Below, in pieces: positions 27,716-37,338 of a DNA stretch of 64,000 nt (positions are counted from its first letter, which is position 1; the number at the start of each line of letters is the position of its first letter). This DNA is from Pseudopedobacter sp965218985 (GTDB lineage Bacteria > Bacteroidota > Bacteroidia > Sphingobacteriales > Sphingobacteriaceae): positions 2,356,001 to 2,420,000 of the forward strand of contig CBDCMP010000007.1 of the NCBI GenBank assembly GCA_965218985.1, in the 5' to 3' direction. The translations under genes and the position numbers were made by a program. The notes below the pieces were generated by a model. That model searched no databases. It was not told the origin of the DNA and saw nothing but the letters and a program-made list of their open reading frames with translations.

Positions 27716-28627
27716 ATGCACATCAGAAATCTGCTCTTCTTCTTTCCTATGCTGTTGGCCGCCTGCAATCACTCCACGCCAAAGAATGATCCTTCCAAAC
27801 GGATGTTTCATTTTGAACCGGTAAAGGGCATTAAATATGATGAGGTAAGAAGAGCATTCGACAATGGGATTGCTTTTGATGCTGAAGGGTTTCAGCAGGA
27901 ACCCGAGTGGGCAGTGCGTTTCACTTCAGACACCACGGTGCAGGCTTACAGTCCGTTCCAAAACAAAATGCTCAATTTCGACTTGATATTCAGCCATGAT
28001 GGCGTGTATAATTTTGCCAGGGAGTGGTTCCGGGTAAAAAAAGTGAGCAAGGATAGTTTAGTCCTGCAACGCTTGGAAGTGAATGGGAAAGTCATCGCAA
28101 AAGATATCAGATCTAATGTTTATATGACGTTTTATTCGGAAGCTTATATCAATAAGTTAAAAACCACTGTGGAGGAGTTAAGGAAACCAAGAAAAGTGGA
28201 CAGCCTGTTTGTGCAAAAGCATTCGGAGATGGCCAATAAAGATATTTTCGATAGCACACATTTCTTCGCCGCCAGGGTTCCTGTTCAGTTCACTTCAAAA
28301 AGCCCGATGATCAAGGTGGAGAAATTAAATAGTGTGGACAAACTTAAAAATCAGACAGCATCATTCAATTATCTGTACCCCGAATACAGGGTCAGCATTA
28401 AGCCTGCATACAAAGATTTCTCCTATACCATTTCGGCTATTGTGGATGAACATGGAAATCTTTTTGTGCATCGATTCAACGCACTGGAAGAAAGAGAGGT
28501 AAGAAGAAAGGTGTTGCAGGGCATTCTGGATGTTTATCTGTCTAAACTTTTAACAGTAACACCCGGCAACACACTAGGATTTACACATAGCTCGGTAATT
28601 ACCTTATACCTCAGCGGGAAGAAATAA
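27716..28627 (+). CDS. Hypothetical lipoprotein
   Basis: A 303-aa protein with a lipoprotein signal (hydrophobic LLFFFPMLLAAC, Cys at residue 17). I recognise no domain. The body is mixed alpha/beta with many aromatic and charged residues and no repeats, and a stretch PEYRVSIKPAYKDFSY near the C-terminal third. It stands alone between htpG (divergent) and a convergent small gene. It is probably an envelope protein of unknown role. Confidence 0.7.
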   Translation: MHIRNLLFFFPMLLAACNHSTPKNDPSKRMFHFEPVKGIKYDEVRRAFDNGIAFDAEGFQQEPEWAVRFTSDTTVQAYSPFQNKMLNFDLIFSHDGVYNFAREWFRVKKVSKDSLVLQRLEVNGKVIAKDIRSNVYMTFYSEAYINKLKTTVEELRKPRKVDSLFVQKHSEMANKDIFDSTHFFAARVPVQFTSKSPMIKVEKLNSVDKLKNQTASFNYLYPEYRVSIKPAYKDFSYTISAIVDEHGNLFVHRFNALEEREVRRKVLQGILDVYLSKLLTVTPGNTLGFTHSSVITLYLSGKK

Positions 28628-28641
28628 GGGATTCGTTTTCA

Positions 28642-28929
28642 CTACCCGTAATTCTCTACTTCTCCTGAAACTTTATCAGCCAGTTTAGAAGATAAACTAG
28701 ATGCTCTGTCTGCTAATTTAGTCGAAGCATCTGAAGCCTTTTTAGCAAGGTTCTGAGATTGCTCCGATGCGGTGTCTTTAACTTTGTCGCTAAAATCTTT
28801 GATTGCATCAATCACATCGCTGAACTGTTGTTTACCGTTCTCGTTGGTCATAAAATAATATACCGCCGCACCTGCTGCAACGCCGAGTATTACGCCTAAA
28901 GCTATTTTTGATTTGGTTTTGCTATCCAT
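28642..28929 (-). CDS. YtxH-like small membrane protein
   Basis: A 95-aa protein with one N-terminal membrane segment (KIALGVILGVAAGAAVYYF) followed by an amphipathic helical tail with heptad-like repeats (KDFSDKVKDTASEQSQNLAKK). This is the YtxH/gas-vesicle-like pattern often linked to stress. I chose the ATG at 28927-28929, since the upstream extension has no family-like sequence. Confidence 0.7.
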   Translation of the reverse strand: MDSKTKSKIALGVILGVAAGAAVYYFMTNENGKQQFSDVIDAIKDFSDKVKDTASEQSQNLAKKASDASTKLADRASSLSSKLADKVSGEVENYG

Positions 28930-29188
28930 TTTTTTGAGTTTAAATATTTTAAATAGAAAGCCAATACCTTGCCAGAAATGCAAAGATGAAACCGACCGGA
29001 TTAAAATAATCATTATTTGCTGTTGATAAACGTATTTTTCTATTTGCAAAGAATTTGATCGGTTTTATGATTTTTTCTTTTATGCGGATAGATTTGATTT
29101 AATAGCGCATACATAGGTAAACTAATTGTTTATTTTGTCAGCGCCAACTCATGAAAATTTCAGGCACTTGAATTGTAACTCTGAAAAC

Positions 29189-29650
29189 ATGAGCAGCACA
29201 CCAACCGATAACCGACTGAAATTTGTGGAGAGAATTAGCAGGTTATTAGACAGTCAGTTTAAAATTGGAAATTTTAAATTCGGGTTAGATCCTATTCTCA
29301 ACTTCATTCCTTTTGCAGGTGATGGTGCCACCACTTTGGTTTCATTGCTGTTGGTCCACACCATGAGCAAACATGGCGCAAGCAGTAAAATTGTGGTGAA
29401 GATGTTAGGGAATGTGATGGTGGATTTTTTAATCGGCGCCATTCCAATACTAGGCTGGATTTTCGATTTCTATTTCAAATCCAATGATCGCAACCTGAAG
29501 CTTCTGAAAGAACATTATCTGGAAGGAAAGCACACCGGGAGTGCAAAAGGTTTACTTACCGGTATGTTGATTGCATTCATCCTGATTATTTTACTCGCTT
29601 TATGGGGAGTTTGGGCTTCAAGCAGCTGGCTTTTTAATGCCCTCTTTTAA
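29189..29650 (+). CDS. DUF4112 membrane protein
   Basis: Starting at the internal ATG (29189) it is 153 aa. LDSQFKIGNFKFGLDPILNFIPFAGD and LGNVMVDFLIGAIPILGWIFDFYFKSN are hallmark stretches of the DUF4112 family. Two or three membrane segments are visible. Function is unknown. The 3' end overlaps the convergent serS stop by 4 bp. Confidence 0.8.
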   Translation: MSSTPTDNRLKFVERISRLLDSQFKIGNFKFGLDPILNFIPFAGDGATTLVSLLLVHTMSKHGASSKIVVKMLGNVMVDFLIGAIPILGWIFDFYFKSNDRNLKLLKEHYLEGKHTGSAKGLLTGMLIAFILIILLALWGVWASSSWLFNALF

Positions 29651-30921
29651 TCTCCAATCAAGTCAAAACCTGTGTAAGGCACCAAACATTCGGGAACCTG
29701 AATACCATTTTCAGTTTGGAAATTCTCCAGTATAGCAGCCAATATCCTCGGCAAGGCCAAAGCACTTCCGTTCAGGGTGTGGGGTAATTGTGTTTTACCT
29801 TCTTTTCCCTTATAGCGCAGTTTTAACCGGTTACTCTGAAAAGTTTCGAAATTGGATACGGAAGAAACTTCCAACCATCGCTTTTGAGCGGCACTGTAAA
29901 CCTCCATGTCATAAGTGAGGGCAGCAGTGAAACCCATGTCTCCACCACATAATCTTAGCACCCGGTATTGCAAACCCAATTTTTGCAACAGGCCTTGCAC
30001 CTGCAGGCTCATCTTCTCCAGCACTTCATAAGATTCATCGGGATGCACAATCTGAACGATCTCCACTTTATCGAACTGGTGCAGACGGTTTAAGCCTCGC
30101 ACATGCGCTCCGTAAGAACCCGCCTCTCTTCTAAAACATGGAGTGTAACCGCAATTTTTTATTGGCAGCTCCTCTTCTTTCAGAATCACATCGCGATATA
30201 AATTAGTCACGGGAACTTCGGCAGTGGGGATGAGGTATAAATTATCTAAACCTACATGATACATCTGTCCTTCCTTATCCGGCAATTGACCGGTTCCAAA
30301 GCCTGAAGCTTCGTTCACTAAAAGCGGGACCATCATCTCCTCATAACCGGCCTTGTCAGCTTCAGCTAAGAAAAAATTGATCAGTGCCCTTTGCATTTTA
30401 GCCCCTTTACCTTTGTATACAGGAAAACCTGCTCCGGCGATTTTAACACCGAGTTCAAAATCTATGAGGTTATATTTAGCTGCAAGTTCCCAATGAGGCA
30501 ACGCATTTTCAGGCAAATTGGGTTCAGTTCCGTTAATCAGCACCACTTCATTCTCTTCCGGTGTTTTCCCTTTTGGAACACTCTCATGAGGAAGATTTGG
30601 CAACAACACCAGTTTTCGTTGCAGCTCATGCTCAATATTGCTTAGATCCTCCTGTAATTTTTTAATGTCTTCTTTGTACCTGCTGGTCTCTGATTTCAAT
30701 TTTTCCGCTTCCTCCTTCTTCCCGTTGCGCATCAGTTCACCTATCTGTTTGGCAGATGAATTCGCAGACGCTAAAAGACCATCAGCCTGTGATTGAGTGA
30801 TTTTTCGCTGGTCGTCTAAATGGATGATTTCCTCTACCAACTCGGGCTGATTGAAATTCCTCACACTTAGTCGTTCTAAAACGTCCTCCTTATTTTCACG
30901 GATATAACTAACTTGCAGCAT
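29647..30921 (-). CDS. serS: Seryl-tRNA synthetase
   Basis: A 424-aa class II synthetase when started at the ATG 30919-30921 (MLQVSYIRENKE), which matches the family start. An N-terminal long coiled-coil arm (residues about 30-100) binds the tRNA-Ser variable arm. Class II motifs include CFRREAGSYG (motif 2) and NGSALALPR near the C-terminus (motif 3). It is cytosolic and essential. Confidence 0.96.
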   Translation of the reverse strand: MLQVSYIRENKEDVLERLSVRNFNQPELVEEIIHLDDQRKITQSQADGLLASANSSAKQIGELMRNGKKEEAEKLKSETSRYKEDIKKLQEDLSNIEHELQRKLVLLPNLPHESVPKGKTPEENEVVLINGTEPNLPENALPHWELAAKYNLIDFELGVKIAGAGFPVYKGKGAKMQRALINFFLAEADKAGYEEMMVPLLVNEASGFGTGQLPDKEGQMYHVGLDNLYLIPTAEVPVTNLYRDVILKEEELPIKNCGYTPCFRREAGSYGAHVRGLNRLHQFDKVEIVQIVHPDESYEVLEKMSLQVQGLLQKLGLQYRVLRLCGGDMGFTAALTYDMEVYSAAQKRWLEVSSVSNFETFQSNRLKLRYKGKEGKTQLPHTLNGSALALPRILAAILENFQTENGIQVPECLVPYTGFDLIGD

Positions 30922-31045
30922 CTTTTTAAATTTTTGACAAATATATATAATGATGAAGGATTGAGGGATTGAATTAACGAATAAATCTAAAAATGACGGC
31001 CCATTCAACCACTCAAAATGCGCTCATCTGTAATTAAAACAACCT

Positions 31046-32062
31046 ATGTTGCAAATCCACGAAAACGTCTCTTTAAAGAATTTCAACACCTTTAGAATTG
31101 ATGCTTACGCAAGACATTTTGTCGAGGTAAATCATAAAGAAGAATTGGTGGAGCTTTTCAGCGACCCCATTTGGTTAGAAACCCCCAGGCTGATCATGGG
31201 AGGGGGAAGCAATCTGTTGTTTACCCAAAATTTCGATGGCTTGGTAATCAGGATGAATATCCGAGGAATCGAACACCGTATCAACCATGAAGAAGTGGTG
31301 GTGGAGGCAGGTGCCGGTGAGGTTTGGAATGACCTGGTGAATTATTGTGTGGATTGGGGCTTTGCCGGCATGGAGAACCTAAGCCTCATTCCTGGATCGG
31401 TTGGAGCTTCTCCTATTCAGAATATTGGCGCTTATGGTGTCGAATTGAAAGATGTTTTTGAAAGTTGCGAAGCCTTTGAGATATCCAGTTCAAAATTCAG
31501 GCATTTCGATAAAGGGGGATGTCAGTTTGCTTATCGGGAAAGCTTCTTTAAACAGGAAGGAAGAGGTAAATATATCGTCTGCTCGGTTAAGTTTAAATTA
31601 TCCCTTCAACCCCACCTGAATATAAAATATGGAGCTATATCGGAAGAATTAGACAAAAGAGCCATTAAAACCCCTTCTATAAAGGATATCTCTGAGGTAG
31701 TCTCCACCATTAGGGTGTCTAAACTTCCTGATCCTTCCACCATTGGAAATGCCGGCTCGTTTTTTAAAAACCCGGTAATCAATAAAGAGAAATTTGACCA
31801 AATTCATGAACAGTTTCCGAATGTCATTCATTTTTTATTGGATGATGATCAGGTGAAACTTGCAGCTGGCTGGCTAATTGAACAATGTGGATGGAAGGGG
31901 AAAGTCATAGGCAGCACCGGCACATGGAAAAACCAGGCCTTAGTTTTAGTGAACCATGGAGATGCTTCAGGAAAAGAGATTTTTGAGCTTTCACAACAGA
32001 TCATATCCTCGGTAAAAGAAAGATTTGGAGTGCTATTAGACCGTGAAGTGAATGTCATTTAA
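31046..32062 (+). CDS. murB: UDP-N-acetylenolpyruvoylglucosamine reductase
   Basis: A 338-aa FAD enzyme that makes UDP-MurNAc for peptidoglycan. FAD motifs are MGGGSNLLFT and LIPGSVGASPIQNIGAYG. The catalytic Ser is in GNAGSFFKNP, and the C-terminal Glu is in LDREVNVI. The length fits type I MurB. Confidence 0.95.
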   Translation: MLQIHENVSLKNFNTFRIDAYARHFVEVNHKEELVELFSDPIWLETPRLIMGGGSNLLFTQNFDGLVIRMNIRGIEHRINHEEVVVEAGAGEVWNDLVNYCVDWGFAGMENLSLIPGSVGASPIQNIGAYGVELKDVFESCEAFEISSSKFRHFDKGGCQFAYRESFFKQEGRGKYIVCSVKFKLSLQPHLNIKYGAISEELDKRAIKTPSIKDISEVVSTIRVSKLPDPSTIGNAGSFFKNPVINKEKFDQIHEQFPNVIHFLLDDDQVKLAAGWLIEQCGWKGKVIGSTGTWKNQALVLVNHGDASGKEIFELSQQIISSVKERFGVLLDREVNVI

Positions 32063-32265
32063 CCCGCTCATTTTAACTTTCTGTAACGAATTCCCTGATA
32101 AATAAACACATTTTTTGGATTGTTGAATTACTGGAACACCTTTTGTTATTTGAAATACGTTGAAACATGATGTTCACGTAAAACATCAAAAAGCTCGACA
32201 AAACTTGTATTAACAAACACTTATCTGTAGGTTTGTTTAAGTTATCCACTAAAAGGTTAAACAAA

Positions 32266-32793
32266 ATGACAAAAATTGAATTTAACACTCTTGTAATGCG
32301 TCAGGCATCTTCTCTCAAAATATATGCTTTACATTTCACTCATGACAGTGATGACGCCAATGATCTTGTTCAGGACACTATTTTAAAAGCAATAACTTAT
32401 TATAACAAGTTCAAAGAAGGTACGAACTTAAAAGGTTGGCTGTATACGATTATGAAAAACACTTTCATCAATAACTATCGTCGGTTTGTTAAAATAAGTT
32501 CCTTTGTGACTAAAACTGATGAAATATCCTCCTCACAACTTTCTTATAGTGCCACGTTGAATGATGGAGAACCGAAATTTGTTATGGATGACATTAAAAG
32601 TGCGCTCTCAAAATTACAAGAGGAATATTATACTCCCTTTACCATGTATTTTGAAGGGTACAAATACCATGAGATTGCTGATCATTTAAAAATACCCATA
32701 GGCACAGTGAAAACAAGAATACACGTTGCCAGAAAACTGTTGAAGAAAAGCTTGAAGCCTTATGACAAGAAATCAAATGCTTTAGCCGCCTAA
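32266..32793 (+). CDS. ECF-type RNA polymerase sigma factor
   Basis: A 175-aa sigma-70 family protein with region 2 (DDANDLVQDTILKAI, LKGWLYTIMKNTFINNYRR) and region 4 (YHEIADHLKIPIGTVKTRIH). I chose the ATG at 32266 because MTKIEFNTLV matches the family start. No anti-sigma gene is adjacent. A clear terminator follows. Target genes are unknown. Confidence 0.9.
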   Translation: MTKIEFNTLVMRQASSLKIYALHFTHDSDDANDLVQDTILKAITYYNKFKEGTNLKGWLYTIMKNTFINNYRRFVKISSFVTKTDEISSSQLSYSATLNDGEPKFVMDDIKSALSKLQEEYYTPFTMYFEGYKYHEIADHLKIPIGTVKTRIHVARKLLKKSLKPYDKKSNALAA

Positions 32794-32820
32794 TACTTTC
32801 CGTAACACTTTTATATTAGA

Positions 32821-32850
32821 AACACTTTTATACAAAAAAGTGTTTTTTTA
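32821..32850 (+). terminator. Terminator after the sigma-factor gene
   Basis: AACACTTTT (32821-32829) pairs with AAAAGTGTT (32836-32844) and is followed by a T run. It can also serve the convergent SRPBCC gene from the other strand. Confidence 0.8.
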
Positions 32851-33375
32851 TTTTTCGAGGTTCCTCTTCATTTTTTGAAGTCCTTTCTCAAACTCTCCTC
32901 CCATCATTGATGTTGTCATTAAACCCATCCACCTGTGCAATATCCCCTTATTTTCAGCCTCATAATCCCAGCTTACCTTTGTGGAATCTCTCTGAGGTTG
33001 GAAAATAAAATCATTTTTGGCCGTACTTTCAAAAGGTTTTTTAAAATCGAGTTTTTGACGGATGGCAGTATAAGGTTCTAATTTGATGATGGTTAAACTC
33101 CCTTCTCCCAACTCTTTTCCGTTCCATGAATAGGAGGAACCGACTTCATTGACATTCCCGTTGATTTGAGTCTTGGCTGTGGGTTCAGCCTCATAAAAAG
33201 GACTCCATTCTTCAAATTTAGAAAAATCGGAAACATAGGTGTAGGCTATGCTATCGGGAACACCAATTATAATGGACCTGCTAAGCGTTGACTTCTTCGG
33301 CAAAAAGAAACTTACAACCACGATAATTAATGCGACGACGACGATTACCGTCAATATGGTTTTTAATACTTTCAT
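32848..33375 (-). CDS. SRPBCC-family membrane-anchored protein
   Basis: A 175-aa protein from the ATG at 33373-33375. An N-terminal membrane segment (LTVIVVVALIIVVVSFF) precedes a START/SRPBCC hydrophobic-pocket domain (SIIIGVPDSIAYTYVSDFSKFEEWSPF and later VSWDYEAE). It is the polyketide-cyclase-like type common in Bacteroidota. The ligand is unknown. It is 63 bp downstream of crtI on the same strand and may be co-transcribed. Confidence 0.8.
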   Translation of the reverse strand: MKVLKTILTVIVVVALIIVVVSFFLPKKSTLSRSIIIGVPDSIAYTYVSDFSKFEEWSPFYEAEPTAKTQINGNVNEVGSSYSWNGKELGEGSLTIIKLEPYTAIRQKLDFKKPFESTAKNDFIFQPQRDSTKVSWDYEAENKGILHRWMGLMTTSMMGGEFEKGLQKMKRNLEK

Positions 33376-33438
33376 GATTTTGATTTTAGGTTGATCTAAT
33401 ATACCAAAAAAACTTAAATCAATCCAAGTCAAATTAAA

Positions 33439-34926
33439 TCATCTTCTTTTCTTCATCATTAAATCAGCCTCATTAGCAACCACTTGTCCTGAAATAATTG
33501 CAGGTGGAACTCCAGGTCCCGGAACAGTGAGCTGACCCGTGAACAACAAGTTCTTTATCTTTTTTGCCTTCATCGCTGGTTTAAAAAAAGCCGTTTGTGC
33601 CAACGTGTTGGCCAGGCCGTAAGCATTACCTTTGAAGGAATGATAATCGCTTTTAAAATCATTCATCGCATAACTTCTCTTCACTAATTCATGCCCGCGA
33701 ATTTTCTGTCCGGTAATCTTTTCAAATCTTTCCAGCATGAGCTGATAATAGTGCTCCCGTAATCCGTCAGAATCAGTTAAACCAGGAGCCAAAGGAATTA
33801 AAAAGAATAAATTCTCTTTGCCTGCCGGAGCGGCATCCTCATCGGTTTTCGAAGAACAGCAGACATAAAACAAGGGTTTCGTCGGCCATTTCGGATCTTC
33901 ATAAATCTCCTTGGCATGCTGATCCAAGTCTTCATCAAAAAAAAGATTATGATGTTGGATTCCTTCCACTTTTCGATCAAGCCCCACATAAAAAAGTAAA
34001 GAAGAAGGAGACATGGTCCGGCTATCCCAGTAAGCAGAAGAATAAGTCCTGTACTTGGCCGCTATCAGGTGCTGTTCTATGTGCTGGTAGTCACCTGCAG
34101 CAATTACAAAATCAGTTTCAAAAGCCTTATCAACTGTCAAAACACGTTTTGCCACTCCATCCTCCGTCTCGATACTGTTCACCTCCGTATCCAAAAGTAT
34201 ATGCACGCCCTGCTCCTCTGCTATCTTAACCATGGCTTTGACAATCTGGTTCATACCTCCCATTGGATACCAGGTGCCCATAGCCAGGTCAGCATGATTC
34301 ATCAAACTGTACATCGCTGGGATTTTTTGCGCTGTAGCTCCCAAAAACAACACCGGAAATTCCAATAATTGTATCAGTTTTGGATGCTTAAAATACTTGC
34401 GCACATGTTTACTCATCGGCTTCAGCATGTGAATTCTTAAGCTTTCCAGTATCAATTTCAAATCAATGAACTCAGTGATGGAGTGTGATGGCCTGAAAAC
34501 ATAATCGCCCATGGCTGTTTGATATTTGTAAGCTGCCTGATCCATGAATTCACGTAAAGCTATGCTGCTTCCGGTTTCATACTTTTCGAAAAGACGTTCC
34601 AGTTGTGGCATATTTGCAGGAATGTCCATCAATTCGCTATCACTGAAGTAAACGCGATAGCCGGGATTCAACCTTCTTAAATCATAAAAATCACTTACCT
34701 GCTTACCAAATTGCTTAAAATAGTTTTCAAAAACATCTGGCATCCAATACCAACTGGGCCCCATGTCAAATTTAAAACCATCTTTCTCCCAAACCCTGGC
34801 CCTGCCCCCGGCTTGACCGTTCTTCTCCAAAATGGTCACTTCATAACCTTTTTTGGCTAAAAGAGCTGATGCAGCCAATCCGGCGAATCCTGAACCGATC
34901 ACATGAACTTTTGAACTTTTATACAT
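33439..34926 (-). CDS. crtI: Phytoene desaturase
   Basis: A 495-aa FAD-dependent desaturase that takes phytoene towards lycopene. The dinucleotide site is VIGSGFAGLAAS at the N-terminus, followed by EKNGQAGGRARV. The C-terminal family stretch is LLFTGQLTVPGPGVPPAIISGQ. I chose the ATG at 34924-34926, just before the Rossmann strand. It is divergent from crtB across 99 bp, so the two probably share a regulatory region. Confidence 0.93.
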   Translation of the reverse strand: MYKSSKVHVIGSGFAGLAASALLAKKGYEVTILEKNGQAGGRARVWEKDGFKFDMGPSWYWMPDVFENYFKQFGKQVSDFYDLRRLNPGYRVYFSDSELMDIPANMPQLERLFEKYETGSSIALREFMDQAAYKYQTAMGDYVFRPSHSITEFIDLKLILESLRIHMLKPMSKHVRKYFKHPKLIQLLEFPVLFLGATAQKIPAMYSLMNHADLAMGTWYPMGGMNQIVKAMVKIAEEQGVHILLDTEVNSIETEDGVAKRVLTVDKAFETDFVIAAGDYQHIEQHLIAAKYRTYSSAYWDSRTMSPSSLLFYVGLDRKVEGIQHHNLFFDEDLDQHAKEIYEDPKWPTKPLFYVCCSSKTDEDAAPAGKENLFFLIPLAPGLTDSDGLREHYYQLMLERFEKITGQKIRGHELVKRSYAMNDFKSDYHSFKGNAYGLANTLAQTAFFKPAMKAKKIKNLLFTGQLTVPGPGVPPAIISGQVVANEADLMMKKRR

Positions 34927-35025
34927 TAGATTAGAGAATTCTAAAATTACTGTTTTGTTTGGGCTCTTTAAAAACAAAAAGTCACTGAAAATCGTAATTT
35001 GGTAAAATAATCATTCAACCCCTAT

Positions 35026-35859
35026 ATGGATCTTTATAACGAAACCTGTTTCGAATGTAGTAAAATCATCACCAAAAAGTACAGCACCTCTTTTAGCTTG
35101 GGCATCAAAGCTTTTGACAAAAGGTTTCAATATCCTATTTATGCCCTGTATGGTTTCGTGAGGTATGCAGACGAGATCGTTGACACTTTTCACGATCAAG
35201 ATAAAAACCTGCTCATCAACAAGTTCAGGGATGACACTTTTGAGGCGATTCAATCAAAGATAAGTTTAAATCCGGTTTTGCAATCGTTTCAGGAAGTGGT
35301 GAATAAATATCAGATTGATACTGCTTTCATTGATGCATTTTTAAAATCGATGGAGATGGATCTGGACAAAACTTCTTATTCTAATGCAGGTTATCAGGAA
35401 TACATTTACGGTTCGGCAGAAGTGGTGGGTTTAATGTGCCTGAGGGTTTTTTGTGAGGGAAACGATGAACAGTTCCAAAACTTGCTGCCAAAAGCCAGAA
35501 GCCTGGGCGCTGCTTTTCAAAAAATAAACTTTTTAAGGGACATTAAAGCTGATTTTGAAGAACGCGGCAGAACTTATTTTCCCAACGTGGATTTCACAAG
35601 ATTTACCGAAGAGGACAAAATCCAAATAGAAAAGGATATTGAAGCTGATTTTGATGATGCTTTACAAGGGATTAAAAAATTACCAGCAGGTTCTAAAGTT
35701 GGCGTCTATATCGCTTATATTTACTACCTGCAGCTTTTCAAGAAAATTAAAAAAACATCTGCAACAGTCATCGCCAACAAAAGAATCCGGGTTTCCGATT
35801 CTCATAAAATATTTTTAATGGCACAAGCTTTAGTTAAAAGTAAGTTAAACTTTGTGTGA
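35026..35859 (+). CDS. crtB: Phytoene synthase
   Basis: A 277-aa trans-isoprenyl-diphosphate synthase that condenses two GGPP into phytoene. The two Asp-rich motifs are visible as YADEIVDTF (about residue 48) and FLRDIKADFEERGRTYFP (about residue 168). It begins a plus-strand carotenoid unit with the next three genes. Confidence 0.94.
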   Translation: MDLYNETCFECSKIITKKYSTSFSLGIKAFDKRFQYPIYALYGFVRYADEIVDTFHDQDKNLLINKFRDDTFEAIQSKISLNPVLQSFQEVVNKYQIDTAFIDAFLKSMEMDLDKTSYSNAGYQEYIYGSAEVVGLMCLRVFCEGNDEQFQNLLPKARSLGAAFQKINFLRDIKADFEERGRTYFPNVDFTRFTEEDKIQIEKDIEADFDDALQGIKKLPAGSKVGVYIAYIYYLQLFKKIKKTSATVIANKRIRVSDSHKIFLMAQALVKSKLNFV

Positions 35860-35894
35860 GTCTTTTCCGTAAATCAAAGAAATCAATTAAAGTC

Positions 35895-36419
35895 ATGAAA
35901 ACGCTATTATTCAGCCTTATTGTATTTTTTACTTTTCAGCATTCAAAAGCTTATGATATTGCCCAAATACGTAAGGACTATATTGCCGCTGTGAATGATA
36001 GCGATAAGGCTGATGACCTGTACCATGAACTTGCTGCCATTAAAAACCCTGATGCGCTTATTTTAGCCTATTTAGGGTCTGCCCAGGCGATAAAGGCGAA
36101 GCATTCCTGGAATCCAATAAGCAAGGTAAGCTATCTGAAAAAAGGATTTAACATCATCAACAAAGCAGTCAAAAAAGATCCTGATCAATTAGAAGTGAGG
36201 TTCTTAAGGTTTAGCTTACAATATTACGTGCCCTCGTTTCTGGGATTCAGTGAACATTTGGAAGCAGATAAAAACAAAATCATAGATCTATTAAGAACTC
36301 ATGATGCAGCAGCTTTGCATCTTGACAAAAGCATATTGAAAAACATGGCTAATTTCATGATTGACAGTAAAACATGCAGTCAACAGGAGATGATCGTTTT
36401 AAAGAAATACATCGCTTAA
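35895..36419 (+). CDS. Secreted hypothetical protein in the carotenoid cluster
   Basis: A 174-aa protein with a signal peptide (MKTLLFSLIVFF to about SKA, residue 19) and an all-helical body. I recognise no domain. The pattern of short helices suggests a tetratricopeptide-like or superhelical fold. It begins 35 bp after crtB and abuts the cyclase gene, so it belongs to the carotenoid operon. Possibly a periplasmic or membrane-associated accessory factor. Confidence 0.65.
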   Translation: MKTLLFSLIVFFTFQHSKAYDIAQIRKDYIAAVNDSDKADDLYHELAAIKNPDALILAYLGSAQAIKAKHSWNPISKVSYLKKGFNIINKAVKKDPDQLEVRFLRFSLQYYVPSFLGFSEHLEADKNKIIDLLRTHDAAALHLDKSILKNMANFMIDSKTCSQQEMIVLKKYIA

Positions 36420-37118
36420 ATGGATCAACGTTACAGTTATTTATTGATCAATATCCTCACTATCATCTTCCCTGTTCTTCTTTCCTTTGATAAAAAAGTT
36501 CATTTCTATAAAAAATGGAGATACCTGTTTCCCGGGCTCATCTTAACAGGGATTTTATACCTGACATGGGATTATATCTTTACCGTCAGGAATGTTTGGT
36601 CTTTCAATCCAGCTTACATCACAGGCCTCAGGCTATTTGAATTACCCATAGAGGAGATCCTTTTCTTTTTTACCGTCCCTTTTGCCTGTGTTTTCATTTA
36701 CGAATGCCTCATCAGCTATTTCACGCTTCACATCAATGAAAAAATAAGCCGTGGAATATCCGTTACGCTCATCCTGCTTTGTATCATCCTGCTTATTCTT
36801 AATACTAGCAAGCTGTATAGCCTCCTCAATTTCAGCACTTTATTAGTCCTCCTCCTCTACACCTTATTCAGAAAAATCAAATTGGACATGGGGAGGTTTT
36901 ACATCGCTTACCTCGTCTCTCTCCTTCCCTTCTATATCGTGAACGGTATTTTAACCGCTATTCCCATCGTGATGTACAACGATGCAGAGAATATGGGTTT
37001 CAGGCTGGGCACCATCCCTTTCGAAGACCATTTTTACTCCATGTCATTAATGCTCCTCAATTTAATTTTCTTTGAATACTTTAGAGGCAGAAAAGCCGTA
37101 CATGGAACCATTTCCTGA
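36420..37118 (+). CDS. Lycopene cyclase, CrtYcd type
   Basis: A 232-aa polytopic protein with about seven membrane segments and two related halves. Each half of this family carries a Pro-x-Glu-Glu type motif. The first is clear here as FELPIEEILFFFTVPFACVF (about residues 75-95). It corresponds to a fused CrtYc-CrtYd cyclase making beta-carotene from lycopene. It abuts the preceding gene, and its last 17 bp overlap the cytochrome b5-like gene. Confidence 0.85.
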   Translation: MDQRYSYLLINILTIIFPVLLSFDKKVHFYKKWRYLFPGLILTGILYLTWDYIFTVRNVWSFNPAYITGLRLFELPIEEILFFFTVPFACVFIYECLISYFTLHINEKISRGISVTLILLCIILLILNTSKLYSLLNFSTLLVLLLYTLFRKIKLDMGRFYIAYLVSLLPFYIVNGILTAIPIVMYNDAENMGFRLGTIPFEDHFYSMSLMLLNLIFFEYFRGRKAVHGTIS

Positions 37119-37338
37119 ATATACCAAATCACAACTCGCCCTTAGAAACGGTCAGGATAAACCACAAATCTGGGTGGCTTATCTGGGTGATGTCTACGAC
37201 GTGACTGAAAGCCGCTTATGGCGAAACGGCAAACATTATGAGCATTGGGCCGGGCAGGATTTAACGGATGAGCTGAAAGATGCACCACATACCCAAAAGG
37301 TGTTCGAGAAGTTTAAAGTGATAGGCAGGTTGAAATGA
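37102..37338 (+). CDS. Cytochrome b5-like heme-binding domain protein
   Basis: A 78-aa stand-alone domain from the ATG at 37102. YTKSQLALRNGQDKPQIWVAY is followed by GDVYDVTES, HYEHWAGQDLT and DAPHTQKV, which is the b5-like pattern with two candidate axial His residues. It overlaps the cyclase gene. Being soluble, it could deliver electrons to a desaturase or hydroxylase in the same pathway (inference). Confidence 0.8.
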   Translation: MEPFPEYTKSQLALRNGQDKPQIWVAYLGDVYDVTESRLWRNGKHYEHWAGQDLTDELKDAPHTQKVFEKFKVIGRLK

